Assembly (NCBI GenBank): GCA_018240465.1
Contig: JAFEFS010000097.1
Location: 30,483 to 94,482, forward strand
Direction of reading: 5' to 3'
Length of the DNA: 64,000 nt
DNA from: Pseudomonadota bacterium
GTDB taxonomy: Bacteria; Pseudomonadota; Gammaproteobacteria; Xanthomonadales; Rhodanobacteraceae
Below are positions 42,568 through 53,265 of the stretch, piece by piece. The translations under genes and the position numbers were made by a program. Within the stretch, counting starts at the first letter, position 1. Each line of letters starts with the position of its first letter. The notes under the pieces were generated by a model. It did not search any database. It worked only from the letters and a program-made list of their open reading frames with translations, and was not told where the DNA came from.

Positions 42568-43149
42568 TCAGTTTGCGCCCAACGCCCGCGCCAGCGTCGC
42601 GCGGTCCAGTTTCGCGAAGGCGACCGGTTCGGCCGGAACCGGCGCGGGCGGTGCGATCTGCAGCTGCCACCAGCCGACGTTGTGCCAGGCACCGGACTTG
42701 TACCCCGCGTGGAGGAAAGTCGCACATCGGCGGAAGCCGCAGGCCTCGTGCAGCGCGACGCTGGCCGCGTTCGGCAGCGTGATGATGCCGAACGCGTTGA
42801 CGTATTTCTGCGCCTTGAGCACGGCATGCAGCGCGGCGTACAGGCGCTTGCCGATACCCCGCGCGTAGAAGTCCGCATGCACGTACGCCGTGGTTTCGAC
42901 CGACCAGCGATACGCCGCGCGCTCGCGGTGCGGGCTGGCGTAGGCGTAGCCGGCGACACGCTCGTCGACGAGGGCGACGAGCCACGGGTACGTCGGCAGC
43001 AGGCGTTCGATGCGCGCGGCCATTGCCTCGACGCCCGGTGCTTCGGTTTCGAACGAGACGGCCGTGTGCTCGACGTGCGGCGCGTAGATCGCGCGAATCG
43101 CCGCGGCATCGCCGGCGGTCGCCACGCGTAGCCTCGCGGCCGCGTTCAT
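42568..43149 (-). CDS. GNAT acetyltransferase, phosphinothricin acetyltransferase-like
   Basis: 193-aa cytoplasmic GNAT of the PAT/ArsN-like type. Motifs: [60 protein letters not shown] with GKRLYAAL, and [20 protein letters not shown] then WHNVGWWQ, typical of phosphinothricin/methionine-sulfoximine acetyltransferases. The C-terminal 30 residues extend past the usual end. ATG 43149 overlaps the stop of the amidohydrolase gene (ATGA), so it is the last gene of a leftward operon. Confidence 0.88.
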   Translation of the reverse strand: MNAAARLRVATAGDAAAIRAIYAPHVEHTAVSFETEAPGVEAMAARIERLLPTYPWLVALVDERVAGYAYASPHRERAAYRWSVETTAYVHADFYARGIGKRLYAALHAVLKAQKYVNAFGIITLPNAASVALHEACGFRRCATFLHAGYKSGAWHNVGWWQLQIAPPAPVPAEPVAFAKLDRATLARALGAN

Positions 43150-44426
43150 GGGGTGCGGTAGACCACGCCGTTCTTCATCACGAAGACCACATGCTTCACG
43201 CTCTCGATCGTCTGCGTCGGATCTCCGCTCACGGCAACAAGATCGGCGCGCAGCCCCGGTGCGACGCGGCCGAATTCGTCCTGCTTGTGCAGGATCGCCG
43301 CATCGACGCTGGTCGCGGCGAGCAGGGCCTGGGCTGGCGTCATGCCGAGCCGGACCATCCATTCGAGTTCGCGCCAGTTCGTGCCGTGTGCGAACACACC
43401 GACATCGCTGCCGCAGCCTATCGTCACGCCGACTTTCAATGCGGTGCGGAACGCATCGGCCGATTCCAGCATGCGCTTCGAGGGCGGCGTCTTGCCGGCC
43501 TCGTATTTCTCGAAGTACTGCGCGATCGCCTCGACCGCGGTCAGCGTCGGCAGATAGGCGACGCCGCGCTGCTTCATCAGCTTGAACGTGGCCGCGCTCG
43601 CCGCGTCGCCATGCTCGATCGTGTCGATGCCGGCGAGCACGGCCATGCGCACGCCCGCGTCGCTGGTCGCGTGCGCGGCGACCGGCCGCCCGGACAGATG
43701 CGCCGCCTCGATCATCGCTTTCATTTCCGCCTCGGTGAACGCCGGGCGTACTTCGCCACCCGGGCCAATGCGGTAGTCGGCGTAGAGCTTGATCCAGTCG
43801 GCGCCATGGCCGGCCTGCTCGCGCACCGCGGCGATACCGGCGGCGACGCCGCTGACCTCCTGCGCGCCACCGGGCAGATCGATGTCGGGGCGGAAGCCGC
43901 GCGGGCCGGGCCCGTACGAGGCAGTGGCGACGATCGCGCGCGTGGCGATGAAATAGCGCGGGCCCGCGATCAGGCCCTCGTCGATCGCGCGCCGCAGCGA
44001 AACGTCGTCGTAGCCGGCGCCCTCGCTGCCGAGGTCGCGCATGGTGGTGAAGCCGGCGAGTAACGTGTCGCGCGCATGCTGCGCGGCGAGCAGGGTTCGA
44101 TAGGCCGGTGGTTCCTTGAGTACCTGGTCGTTCCAGCTCGTCTCGTTGTACGGATGCAGGAACAGGTGCGCGTGCAGGTCGATCAGGCCGGGAAGCAGTG
44201 TCGTGACGGGCAGGTCGACTGTCTTCGTGCCGGCCGGCGCCCTGATCGTTGCCAGCGGCCCGACGGCGGAGATGCGTTCGCCGTCGACGAGAACGGCCCA
44301 TCCGGTGTGCGCGGACTCGTTGGCATTGCCGGCCCAGACACGGGCGGGGCGCAGCAACGTCGTCGCCGCCTGCGCGGAGCAGGCGGCCAGAAGCAGACCG
44401 AATGCCAGAAATATACTTTTTCGCAT
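43146..44426 (-). CDS. Metal-dependent amidohydrolase, exported (possible lipoprotein)
   Basis: 426-aa amidohydrolase-superfamily TIM-barrel enzyme with an N-terminal signal [24 protein letters not shown] is a possible lipobox, and a signal-peptidase I site at AQA-AT is an alternative. Metal-binding residues: [14 protein letters not shown] (HxH), IKLYADYR (Lys possibly carboxylated), [10 protein letters not shown] (His), DTIEHGD (His), GCGSDVGVF (Asp). Related enzymes are Xaa-Pro or Xaa-Arg dipeptidases/prolidases and imidazolonepropionase-like proteins. It sits after the cyanophycinase-like gene, which would fit dipeptide processing. Confidence 0.9.
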   Translation of the reverse strand: MRKSIFLAFGLLLAACSAQAATTLLRPARVWAGNANESAHTGWAVLVDGERISAVGPLATIRAPAGTKTVDLPVTTLLPGLIDLHAHLFLHPYNETSWNDQVLKEPPAYRTLLAAQHARDTLLAGFTTMRDLGSEGAGYDDVSLRRAIDEGLIAGPRYFIATRAIVATASYGPGPRGFRPDIDLPGGAQEVSGVAAGIAAVREQAGHGADWIKLYADYRIGPGGEVRPAFTEAEMKAMIEAAHLSGRPVAAHATSDAGVRMAVLAGIDTIEHGDAASAATFKLMKQRGVAYLPTLTAVEAIAQYFEKYEAGKTPPSKRMLESADAFRTALKVGVTIGCGSDVGVFAHGTNWRELEWMVRLGMTPAQALLAATSVDAAILHKQDEFGRVAPGLRADLVAVSGDPTQTIESVKHVVFVMKNGVVYRTP

Positions 44427-44443
44427 CGCGTGCAAACGGGCGC

Positions 44444-45256
44444 TCAACTGATCGAACGGCGGAAATCCAGGTCGTAGCGTGAGCCGTGCACGAGCACGTG
44501 CACGCGCAGGTTGGTGATGCTGATCGGCCCGGCCGGCCCGGCCTCGGCGACGTTGGAATGGCCGACGTCGGAGGGATCGACCACGGTGATGCCGCCGTGG
44601 CCGACCACGTCGACGACGTTGTCGGGACCGATGAACGCGGCCGTGTCCGGATCGATGCCGATGCCGAGCGCGAACGGATTGAGCGCGAGCGCGGCGAGCA
44701 GGCGCCCGAGCCGGTCCGCGCCGGCACCGCCCTGGTCGATGACGAGGCGGTTCGACAGGCCGAGGCCCGGCGCCAGAGTGACGCTGCCCATGCGCGGCGT
44801 CGGCCCGTGCGCGCCGCCGGCGAGCATGTGCTCGGCGAGGATCGCCGCGCCCGGCCCGATGCCGGCGACGGCGACGCCGTCCGCGTTGCGCCGGCGCAGC
44901 AGGCGCGCGAGTTGGGTGCCGCCGAGCAAGGTCGACAGACGCAGCGGATTGTCGGCGCTGAGCACGGCGAGGTCGGCACGTTCGAGCAGCGTCAGCGCGG
45001 CGGGATGATCGCAGTCGCCGCGGTTGTTCAGCGCGAGCCGATGCACCTGGCCCGCGCCGAGCGAAAGCAGCGCGGTCTCAACCTCGTCTGCGGGCGCTTC
45101 GCCCGGAGTCTGCGCAGTGATCACGACCACCTGCGGTCGCTGACTGAACATCGCAAGCAGGCGGCGGAAGACTTCGCCGTAGCCGTCGGGTCGCGCCTGC
45201 GTGCCGATCGGAATCAGATAACCGCGGGACTGGTCGGGAGCGAGGCGGGCGGGCAA
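44444..45256 (-). CDS. Cyanophycinase-like S51 protein lacking the catalytic Ser and His
   Basis: 270-aa protein of the cyanophycinase (peptidase S51) fold. Recognisable parts: [22 protein letters not shown], the turn [12 protein letters not shown], and C-terminal [20 protein letters not shown] and [11 protein letters not shown]. In active cyanophycinases the nucleophile elbow reads GTSAGA; here the same place is [10 protein letters not shown], so the Ser is replaced. The later DxHF-type His region reads [16 protein letters not shown], without the His. Both changes are visible in the sequence, so it is probably a pseudoenzyme or has a new role. The start is a TTG at 45256 and is uncertain. 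It is followed by the amidohydrolase and GNAT genes. Confidence 0.8.
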   Translation of the reverse strand: MPARLAPDQSRGYLIPIGTQARPDGYGEVFRRLLAMFSQRPQVVVITAQTPGEAPADEVETALLSLGAGQVHRLALNNRGDCDHPAALTLLERADLAVLSADNPLRLSTLLGGTQLARLLRRRNADGVAVAGIGPGAAILAEHMLAGGAHGPTPRMGSVTLAPGLGLSNRLVIDQGGAGADRLGRLLAALALNPFALGIGIDPDTAAFIGPDNVVDVVGHGGITVVDPSDVGHSNVAEAGPAGPISITNLRVHVLVHGSRYDLDFRRSIS

Positions 45257-45312
45257 GACGTTTCCTTCGCATGGCGGAAACCACGATTATAGCCAGGCCG
45301 GCAGGGCGGGAG

Positions 45313-46206
45313 TCACGCCGCCTTGCCGACCTTGCTGCCGTTGTCGCGCGCGAGTTGTGCGCTGAGCCATTGTCCGGTTTCGATCAGTTTCGGCAGATCG
45401 ATGCCGGTTGCGATGCCCATGCCGTGCAGCATGTAGACCACGTCCTCGCTGGCGACGTTGCCGCTGGCTCCGCGCGCGTAGGGGCAACCTCCCACTCCGG
45501 ACACGGCGGAGTCGATCACGCCGACGCCGAGCTCGAGGCAGGCGAGGATGTTGGCAAGCGCCTGCCCGCGCGTGTCGTGGAAATGGATGGCAAGCGCCGA
45601 CATCGGAACTTCCGCTGCGACCGCGGCGAGCATCGCGCGCGCCCTGGCCGGCGTGCCGATGCCGATCGTGTCGCCGAGCGAGATCTCGTAGCAGCCCATC
45701 GCGTGCAGCGCCGTGGCCACGCGTACGACATCGGCCAGCGGTACCTCGCCCTGGTACGGGCAACCGAGCACGGTCGAGACATAGCCGCGCACCGCTACCT
45801 TGTCCGCGTTCGCGCGTTCGATCACCGGCGCGAAGCGTTCGAGCGATTCGGCGATCGATGCGTTGATGTTCTTGCGATTGAACGCCTCGCTCGCCGCGGT
45901 GAACACGGCGATTTCCTCGACGCCGACCTCGCGCGCGCGTTCGTAGCCTTGCAGGTTCGGCACGAGCACCGGATAGCGCACGCCGGGATTCTTGCGGATT
46001 CCGGTGTAGACCTCGGCGGCATCGGCAAGCTGCGGCACCCATTTCGGGCTGACGAAGCTCGTCGCCTCGATGGTCTGCAATCCGGTCGCTGAAAGGCGAT
46101 CGATCAATTCGACCTTCGCCGCCGCCGGCACGATGGTCTTCTCGTTCTGCAGTCCGTCGCGCGGGCCGACTTCGACGATGCGGACTGTTTCTGGAGTTGC
46201 ATTCAT
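45313..46206 (-). CDS. Hydroxymethylglutaryl-CoA lyase
   Basis: 297-aa cytoplasmic HMG-CoA lyase, cleaving HMG-CoA to acetyl-CoA and acetoacetate, the final specific step of leucine catabolism. TIM-barrel motifs: VEVGPRDGLQNEK (metal Asp and Arg), IEATSFVSPKWVPQLADA, ISLGDTIGIGTP, LAIHFHDTRGQALAN (His-x-His metal ligands) and DSAVSGVGGCPYARGASGNV with the active-site Cys loop. It belongs to the liu cluster, directly downstream of MCC alpha but separated from it by an inserted DUF559 cassette that ends 16 bp before its ATG. Confidence 0.95.
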   Translation of the reverse strand: MNATPETVRIVEVGPRDGLQNEKTIVPAAAKVELIDRLSATGLQTIEATSFVSPKWVPQLADAAEVYTGIRKNPGVRYPVLVPNLQGYERAREVGVEEIAVFTAASEAFNRKNINASIAESLERFAPVIERANADKVAVRGYVSTVLGCPYQGEVPLADVVRVATALHAMGCYEISLGDTIGIGTPARARAMLAAVAAEVPMSALAIHFHDTRGQALANILACLELGVGVIDSAVSGVGGCPYARGASGNVASEDVVYMLHGMGIATGIDLPKLIETGQWLSAQLARDNGSKVGKAA

Positions 46207-46218
46207 GGTGTGGCTGCT

Positions 46219-46620
46219 TTAGCCCTCCCCTTCAAGGGGATGGTTGGGTGGGGATGGTGTTGCTCTGTCGCGCAGATTGCGCAGAATCACTTCCAGCACG
46301 CCTTCAATATTCTCGAACACTCCATTGTTCCAGAATCGCAGCACGACAAACCCGGCACATTCGAGGAACTGTGTTCGTTTTTCATCGTATGCCGTTGCGT
46401 CGAAATTCTGGCTGCCGTCCAGCTCAATGACGACTTTGCGTTCCAGGCAGACAAAATCAAGAACGAAGTCGCCGAATGGATGCTGGCGGCGAAATTTGCA
46501 GCCGTCGAGTTGGCGGTGGCGCAAGCGTTGCCACAGCCTGGACTCTGCATTGGTGGGCGCATTGCGCAATCTGCGCTGCAGGTGCGCGCCAAGGATTTTC
46601 TGGTTGGTTTGTCCTCGCAT
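46219..46620 (-). CDS. DUF559 (endonuclease-like) protein carried in an inverted-repeat cassette
   Basis: 133-aa DUF559 protein (from ATG 46620). The family belongs to the very-short-patch-repair/restriction-endonuclease-like fold. Core: NAPTNAESRLWQRLRHRQLD, KFRRQHPFGDFVLDFVCLER, KVVIELDGSQ and ERTQFLECAGF-like sequence, read here as EKRTQFLECAGFVVLRFWN. The Asp in GDFVLDF and Glu in VIELDG could form a nuclease site. Its last 13 residues (TPSPPNHPLEGEG) are encoded by the left inverted repeat, and the TAA lies just beyond it. GC is lower than in neighbouring genes. Activity of the family is unproven. Confidence 0.82.
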   Translation of the reverse strand: MRGQTNQKILGAHLQRRLRNAPTNAESRLWQRLRHRQLDGCKFRRQHPFGDFVLDFVCLERKVVIELDGSQNFDATAYDEKRTQFLECAGFVVLRFWNNGVFENIEGVLEVILRNLRDRATPSPPNHPLEGEG

Positions 46621-46689
46621 GACTGCATTCCGTTTGCCCGTGAGTTTTTCAACACCATCCCCACCCAACCCTCCCCTTGAAGGGGAGGG
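46223..46689. mobile_element. 467-bp DUF559 cassette with 39-bp terminal inverted repeats
   Basis: The left repeat (46223-46261) starts CCCTCCCCTTCAAGGGGATG. The right repeat (46651-46689) is its reverse complement with a single mismatch (38/39). The unit contains only the DUF559 gene and no transposase. It separates MCC alpha from HMG-CoA lyase in the leucine operon. Each repeat is itself partly palindromic (CCCCTTCAAGGGG). A further partial copy of the outer edge lies at 46716-46740. Confidence 0.75.
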
Positions 46690-46715
46690 CTTCAGAGCCG
46701 CTTCATTGCACCTCG

Positions 46716-46732
46716 CCTTTGAAGGGGAGGGC

Positions 46733-46740
<8 letters not shown>
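46716..46740. repeat. Extra partial copy of the DUF559 cassette end over the MCC alpha stop
   Basis: CCTTTGAAGGGGAGGGCTCAAGAGC resembles 46675-46698 (CCTTGAAGGGGAGGGCTTCAGAGC). It includes the TGA stop of the MCC alpha gene (46733-46735). It suggests an earlier insertion or a duplication of the target end. Confidence 0.5.
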
Positions 46741-48735
<1,995 letters not shown>

Positions 48736-48736
<1 letters not shown>

Positions 48737-49246
48737 GATTTTTAACGCAGATCAGAGCGGATAGATGCGGATAAGAGCGGGTTTTTGGGGTTGAATACCC
48801 GGCGCTTTACTTGAGCTTCGGGGCCGAAGATAAGCAACAAGCCTATGCGAAGGCCGGTAGTCTTCAGGTAGTTCAAAAGCTGTGCTTCATGCGCCTCGTT
48901 CAACTTCGAGACTACTTTCAATTCGATCAACAATCGTCTTTCCACAACGAGATCAGCTCGAAATTCGCCAACAATTTGGCCTCGAAACGTAACGGACAGA
49001 GGCGTTTGCTGCGCAACGTGGAGCCCATCTTCTCGTAACGCAAAGGCCAAAGCGTTTTCGTAGACACTTTCGACGAACCCAGGTTGAAGCTCGTTATAAA
49101 CAGAGTAGAACACGCCGATGACACGTTCGGTCAACTCCGCATCGATCCAGCCATTTCCATCCAAGATCATGCGGGGCTTCGTTGAGTCAATTGGAACCAA
49201 TCCGCCCTTATCCGCTTCGATCAGATCTTATCTGCGTTAAAAATCA
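48736..49246. mobile_element. 511-bp GxxExxY cassette with 45-bp terminal inverted repeats
   Basis: The left repeat (48736-48780) begins TGATTTTTAACGCAGAT. The right repeat (49202-49246), read as reverse complement, begins with the same 17 bases, and the two match at about 39 of 45 positions, with GCGGATAAG-GCGG at the inner end. The unit contains only the GxxExxY gene and no transposase. Its right edge supplies the TGA of the VOC gene and its left edge touches the ATG of MCC alpha, so it is inserted exactly at a gene junction in the liu operon. Confidence 0.78.
48742..49170 (-). CDS. GxxExxY family protein
   Basis: 142-aa protein of the GxxExxY family (PD-(D/E)XK nuclease-like by fold assignment). 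The namesake motif is in LQPGFVESVYENAL (Gly-Phe-Val-Glu-Ser-Val-Tyr). Downstream come ALREDGLHVAQQTPLSV and EFRADLVVERRLLIELK, where the Asp and ExK can form a nuclease site, then LLNYLKTTGLRIGLLLIFG. ATG 49170 is the family-typical start (MILDGNGWIDAELTERV). The TAA lies in the left terminal repeat, so the last residues (SIRSDLR) are repeat-encoded. GC is lower than in the flanking genes. Its role is unknown. Confidence 0.85.
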   Translation of the reverse strand: MILDGNGWIDAELTERVIGVFYSVYNELQPGFVESVYENALAFALREDGLHVAQQTPLSVTFRGQIVGEFRADLVVERRLLIELKVVSKLNEAHEAQLLNYLKTTGLRIGLLLIFGPEAQVKRRVFNPKNPLLSASIRSDLR

Positions 49247-49648
49247 CTCCGGCAGATGGCAGCAAGCTTCGATGTTGTGGCCGTCGGGATCGAGCACGAA
49301 CGCGCCGTAGTAGTTTGCGTGGTAGTGCGGGCGCAGGCCTGGCGCCCCGTTGTCGATGCCGCCCGCGGCGAGGGCCGCGGCGTGGAAGGCATCGACCGTG
49401 GCCCGATTCGGCGCGGCGAAGGCGACGTGCAGCTTGCCGCGCAGCGCGCCGTCGCCGTTGCCGATCCAGAAATACGGCTTGCCGTCGTGGCCGTAGCCGG
49501 CGTGCGCGTGGCCGCCGGTCATCTCGGCCGTGACTTCCATGACCAGGCCGATGCCGAGCGGCGCGAGCGCTCGCGCGTAGAACGCCTTGCTTCGTGCGAT
49601 GTCGGACACGGTGAAGCCGATGTGATCGAACTTGTCGTTGGCGGCCAT
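49244..49648 (-). CDS. VOC (glyoxalase-fold) family protein
   Basis: 134-aa vicinal-oxygen-chelate protein with paired beta-alpha-beta-beta-beta modules. Features: FDHIGFTVSDIARSKAFYAR, LGIGLVMEVT, YFWIGNGDG, LHVAFAAPNRATVDAFHAAA and GAFVLDPDGHNIEACCH. His and Glu near the ends could bind a metal. Members of this subgroup are often found with acyl-CoA degradation genes but have no assigned reaction. It lies two bases from liuC and ends exactly at the GxxExxY cassette, which forms its stop codon. Confidence 0.88.
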   Translation of the reverse strand: MAANDKFDHIGFTVSDIARSKAFYARALAPLGIGLVMEVTAEMTGGHAHAGYGHDGKPYFWIGNGDGALRGKLHVAFAAPNRATVDAFHAAALAAGGIDNGAPGLRPHYHANYYGAFVLDPDGHNIEACCHLPE

Positions 49649-49650
49649 CG

Positions 49651-50442
49651 TCAGGGCTCCTTGATCCAGGGCGGCGGTTGCTTGTCGAGGAACGCGCTCA
49701 ACCCGGCCTGGCCTTCCGCGCCGACGCGCAGGCGCGCGATCAATGCCGCGTTTTCGGTATCGGTCGCCGCGGCGCGCGCCTTCGTCATGCCGCTCATGGC
49801 GAGTGCGAGCTGCTTGGCTTCACGCTGTGCCAGCGGCGCACCCTTGGCCAGAAGGTCCAGTTCGCGCGCAATCGTTTCGTCGAGATTGTCCGCCGCCACG
49901 ACACGGTGCACGAGGTCGATGCGCAGCGCTTCGTGCGCGTCGATGATTTCGGCACTGACGAACAGGCGCCGCGCCTGACGCGGGCCGATCGCGGCGATGA
50001 CGTACGGCGAGATCACTGCCGGCACGAGGCCGAGCTTGACTTCGCTGAGCGCGAACTTTGCCGTATCCGCCGCGATCGCGATGTCGCAGCAGGCGACCAA
50101 ACCGACACCGCCGCCGATCGCGGCGCCATTGACGCGCGCGATCGTCGGTTTCGGGAAGAAATTCAGCGTGCGCATCAGCGCGGCGAGTCGTTCGGAATCG
50201 GCCTGGTTGTCGGCTTCGCTCGCCGCCGCCATGCGCTTCATCCAGTTGGCATCCGCGCCGGCCGAGAACGAGGGGCCGTTGCCGGTGAGCACCAAAGCGC
50301 GCACTCCGGCATCGCGTGCGAGCCTGCCGAGTTCCGCGCCGAGCTCGCCGATGAGCGCATCGTCGAAGGCATTGTGCGCAGGACGATCCAGAGTCAGCCG
50401 GGCAACGCGGCCCTGAATGGAGACCTGAAGCGGGGCAGGCAT
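49651..50442 (-). CDS. liuC: Methylglutaconyl-CoA hydratase (enoyl-CoA hydratase family)
   Basis: 263-aa crotonase-fold enzyme, placed as LiuC by its context between MCC subunits. It hydrates 3-methylglutaconyl-CoA to HMG-CoA. Motifs: oxyanion-hole segment GPSFSAGADANWMKRM, NGAAIGGGVGLVACCDIAIA and the catalytic Glu region FALSEVKLGLVPAVISPYVI. The C-terminal LDKQPPPWIKEP is common in gammaproteobacterial LiuC. It is divergent from the ABC exporter across 126 bp, so it probably has its own promoter. Confidence 0.92.
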   Translation of the reverse strand: MPAPLQVSIQGRVARLTLDRPAHNAFDDALIGELGAELGRLARDAGVRALVLTGNGPSFSAGADANWMKRMAAASEADNQADSERLAALMRTLNFFPKPTIARVNGAAIGGGVGLVACCDIAIAADTAKFALSEVKLGLVPAVISPYVIAAIGPRQARRLFVSAEIIDAHEALRIDLVHRVVAADNLDETIARELDLLAKGAPLAQREAKQLALAMSGMTKARAAATDTENAALIARLRVGAEGQAGLSAFLDKQPPPWIKEP

Positions 50443-50568
50443 GTTTGCAACCTCGCAGTCTGGGGACGCACATCATAACGGTTCGCAGGCGTGGCCGGGA
50501 TGCCGCCCGCGGCACAAATCGGTAAGCTAGCCGCCAGCGGGCGTCCCCGCCTGTAGTCGCGAATACCC

Positions 50569-52341
50569 ATGTCGATACTGAAAATCTATCTGCGCGTGCT
50601 CGCGCTGCTCGCGCCGGAAAAATGGCTGGCGATCGCATTGGCGATTGCCAACCTTGCCCTGGCCGGCGTGTTCTTCCTCGAGCCCTGGCTGTTCGGCCGC
50701 GTCGTCGATGCGCTGACCGCGCAGGGTCACAACGACGCGTGGCGCTACATCGGCTGGTGGGCCGGGGTTGGCTTTGCCGGCGTCGTTGCCAGCGTGCTCG
50801 TCTCGCTGTATGCCGACCGCCTCGCCCATCGTCGCCGCCTCGCGGTCATCACCCAGTTCTTCGAGCACTCGATCGCGCTGCCGCTGTCGTTTCATGGCCA
50901 GCACCATACCGGGCGCCTGTTGCGCATCATGCATTCGGGTTCGAGCAACCTGTTCCAGATCTGGCTGAACTTCTTCCGCGATCACCTGACCACGCTGCTG
51001 TCGATCTTCGTCATGATCCCGCTTGCGATCAAGATGAACTGGAAGCTCGCTTTGTTGATGATCGGCCTGATGACGAGCTTCGCCGTGTTCAATGCGATCG
51101 CGGTGCGGCGCACGCACAAGGCGCAGGGCGAGGTCGAGGAGTTGCACCACGAGATTTCCGAGCGCGTCGGCGACGTGTTCGGCAACGTCATGGTCGTGCA
51201 GAGTTTCTCGCGCATCTCCGCCGAGGTCGCCGAGATCAGAAGCATGGTGCGCAAGGTGCTGACCGCGCAATATCCCGTGCTGCGCGGCTGGGCCTGGCTG
51301 TCGGTGGCGAACCGCGCGATGTCGACGATCACGATCGTGGCCATGTTCGCGCTCGGCGCGCAGTTGAACGGCAAGGGCGAGGTCACGGTCGGCGCGATCG
51401 TCACTTTCGTCGGCTTTTCGATGCAGCTGATCGGCCGCCTCGAGCAGTTCGCCGGCTTCATTTCCAGCCTGTTCTTCCAGACCCACTCGCTGCGCGATTT
51501 CTTCGCCGTGCTCGACACCCAGGAGGTGCTGCACGAAAAGCCGGGCGCGCCCGACCTGCCGCCGAACGTGCGTGGCGAAGTCGAGTTCCACGATGTCTCG
51601 TTCGGCTATGAAGTCTCGCATCCCGCGCTCAAGCATCTGAATTTCAAGGTGCCCGCGGGCGCGACCGCCGCGATCGTCGGCCCCACCGGCGCCGGCAAGA
51701 CCACGGCGCTGAGCCTGCTCTATCGCGCCTACGACCCGAGCGGCGGTCGCATCACGATCGACGGCATCGACATCCGCGAGGTCAGCCTGCATTCGCTGCG
51801 CGAGCACATTGCCGTCGTGTTCCAGGATCCGGGCCTGTTCTACCGTTCGATTGCCGACAACCTGCGCATCGGCAAGCCCGATGCGACCGAGGCGGAAATC
51901 GAAGCGGCGGCGATCGCGGCCGAGGCGCATCATTTCGTCATCGTCAAGCCCGATGGCTATGCAACGCTCGTCGCCGAGCGCGGTCGCTCGCTGTCCGGTG
52001 GCGAGCGCCAGCGCCTGTCGATCGCGCGCGCGATGCTCAAGGATTCGCCGGTCCTCATCCTCGACGAGGCCACCAGCGCGCTCGACAACGCCACCGAAGC
52101 GCGCATTCAGCGTGCGCTCGGCGCGCTGACCAAGGACCGCACCACGTTCGTGATCGCCCATCGCCTGTCGACCGTGCGCAACGCCGACGTGATCCTCGTG
52201 CTCAAGGATGGGCAGTTGGTCGAGAAGGGAAAATACGACGAACTCGTGCGCCTCGGCGGCCTGTTCGCCGAACTCGACCGCGGCGGCAAGTTCGTGCCCG
52301 ACGCGGCCGTCGAGGAGGCGGACATCGAGTTGACCGGCTGA
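50569..52341 (+). CDS. ABC exporter, NdvA/ChvA-like glucan transporter
   Basis: 590-aa half-transporter with six membrane helices fused to an ATPase domain, similar in pattern to cyclic beta-1,2-glucan exporters NdvA/ChvA and lipid A flippase-type exporters. ATPase motifs: Walker A IVGPTGAGKTTALS, Q-loop VVFQDPGLFYRS, signature SLSGGERQRLSIARAML, Walker B VLILDEATSALDN and the H-loop in TTFVIAHRLST. It probably works as a homodimer. Substrate not proven. It lies on the opposite strand between liuC and MCC beta, interrupting the liu cluster. Confidence 0.92.
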   Translation: MSILKIYLRVLALLAPEKWLAIALAIANLALAGVFFLEPWLFGRVVDALTAQGHNDAWRYIGWWAGVGFAGVVASVLVSLYADRLAHRRRLAVITQFFEHSIALPLSFHGQHHTGRLLRIMHSGSSNLFQIWLNFFRDHLTTLLSIFVMIPLAIKMNWKLALLMIGLMTSFAVFNAIAVRRTHKAQGEVEELHHEISERVGDVFGNVMVVQSFSRISAEVAEIRSMVRKVLTAQYPVLRGWAWLSVANRAMSTITIVAMFALGAQLNGKGEVTVGAIVTFVGFSMQLIGRLEQFAGFISSLFFQTHSLRDFFAVLDTQEVLHEKPGAPDLPPNVRGEVEFHDVSFGYEVSHPALKHLNFKVPAGATAAIVGPTGAGKTTALSLLYRAYDPSGGRITIDGIDIREVSLHSLREHIAVVFQDPGLFYRSIADNLRIGKPDATEAEIEAAAIAAEAHHFVIVKPDGYATLVAERGRSLSGGERQRLSIARAMLKDSPVLILDEATSALDNATEARIQRALGALTKDRTTFVIAHRLSTVRNADVILVLKDGQLVEKGKYDELVRLGGLFAELDRGGKFVPDAAVEEADIELTG

Positions 52342-52475
52342 CGGCCGCGGCATAGCACCAACGTACGCTGGTCGACGCGAGCGGCGGGCGGCATGATCGA
52401 CCACCGATGCGCCCGTGCATGAAACCCGTGCCGGGCGTGGTAACGTATTTGCCTATCCTCACATCCGGTGTCGAC

Positions 52476-52898
52476 ATGCCGAATCGTCTCGCCCTGCTTG
52501 CGTCCTGCGTCCTGCTGTGCGTTCCGCTGGTCACTCGCGCGGAAAAGGCCGCCGACGGCACGCTGGAAGCGCGCGTGAAAGCGCTGGAGCAGCGTGTAGC
52601 CGAGCTCGAGGCCAGACTCGAGGCGAGGCCGGCACAGGCGCCGGCGGTAACCGTCGTGCCGCACGCCGTGCAGCCCGGCGCACCCGCACCGCCGCCGGTG
52701 TGGGGAAGTCCGGAAAAATGGGCGCAGATAAAGCAGGGAATGGGTTGGAGCCAGGTCAAGGACGTGCTCGGTCCTGCGGGCAAGAAAATCACCGGCGTGT
52801 TCGGCGATGTCTGGTACTACCCCGACGAGAGCGGCGGCCGCATCGTTTTCGACCGTGATGGCCGCGTTGCCGAGTTCAACGCGCCCCTGGCGCGTTGA
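52476..52898 (+). CDS. Exported small protein with coiled coil and SmpA/OmlA-like domain
   Basis: 140-aa exported protein from ATG 52476 (MPNRLALLASCVLLCVPLVT, cleavage near TRA). It has a short heptad-rich coiled coil (LEARVKALEQRVAELEARLE), a Pro/Ala linker and a C-terminal domain with WGSPEKWAQIKQGMGWSQVK then DVLGPAGKKI and VWYYPDESGGRIVFDRDGRV. That pattern resembles SmpA/OmlA (BamE-like) domains, where a repeated G-Q-V-x-x-L-G motif occurs. No lipobox Cys is clear. It follows the ABC exporter by about 130 bp. Confidence 0.7.
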   Translation: MPNRLALLASCVLLCVPLVTRAEKAADGTLEARVKALEQRVAELEARLEARPAQAPAVTVVPHAVQPGAPAPPPVWGSPEKWAQIKQGMGWSQVKDVLGPAGKKITGVFGDVWYYPDESGGRIVFDRDGRVAEFNAPLAR

Positions 52899-53265
52899 AG
52901 AATGAAGCATGCTTACACGATCCGTCGATAATCCGCTGATGAAAAGATCGAACCACGCATGACGGGGCTTTCAACGGCCGGAGGGCTGGTCATCCAGTGA
53001 CTTGGCTTTGACTGCTCGCGAGCGAGGGAGCAAAGGTGCTGGATGACTCGCTTCGCTCGCCCCTTCGGAGCCAGCCTTCGGCTGTTCTGCGCGCTTCGCG
53101 CTGGTCCCGCCTTCGCGGGAATGACGAGCTGAGGATCGACGCCAATCAGGTCTGCTTTTGGCAACCGATCGTATAAGCATGGAATGAAGAGTCAGGGGCG
53201 TCGCACGCGTCGCCGGTACACGCAAAGCCGGTGACAGCCAACGCGCCTTCGGCGCGCCGCGGACG
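52899..53265. other. Intergenic region with repeats between hypothetical protein and MCC beta
   Basis: A 367-bp convergent spacer without a credible gene. It holds a dispersed repeat (53105-53128: TCCCGCCTTCGCGGGAATGA, then CGAG) and several short G/C-rich inverted repeats such as CTCGCGAGCGAG and GCGCGCTTCGCGC. AT-rich patches lie at both ends. It looks like a repeat-rich spacer, possibly a transcription end for both flanking genes. Confidence 0.5.
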
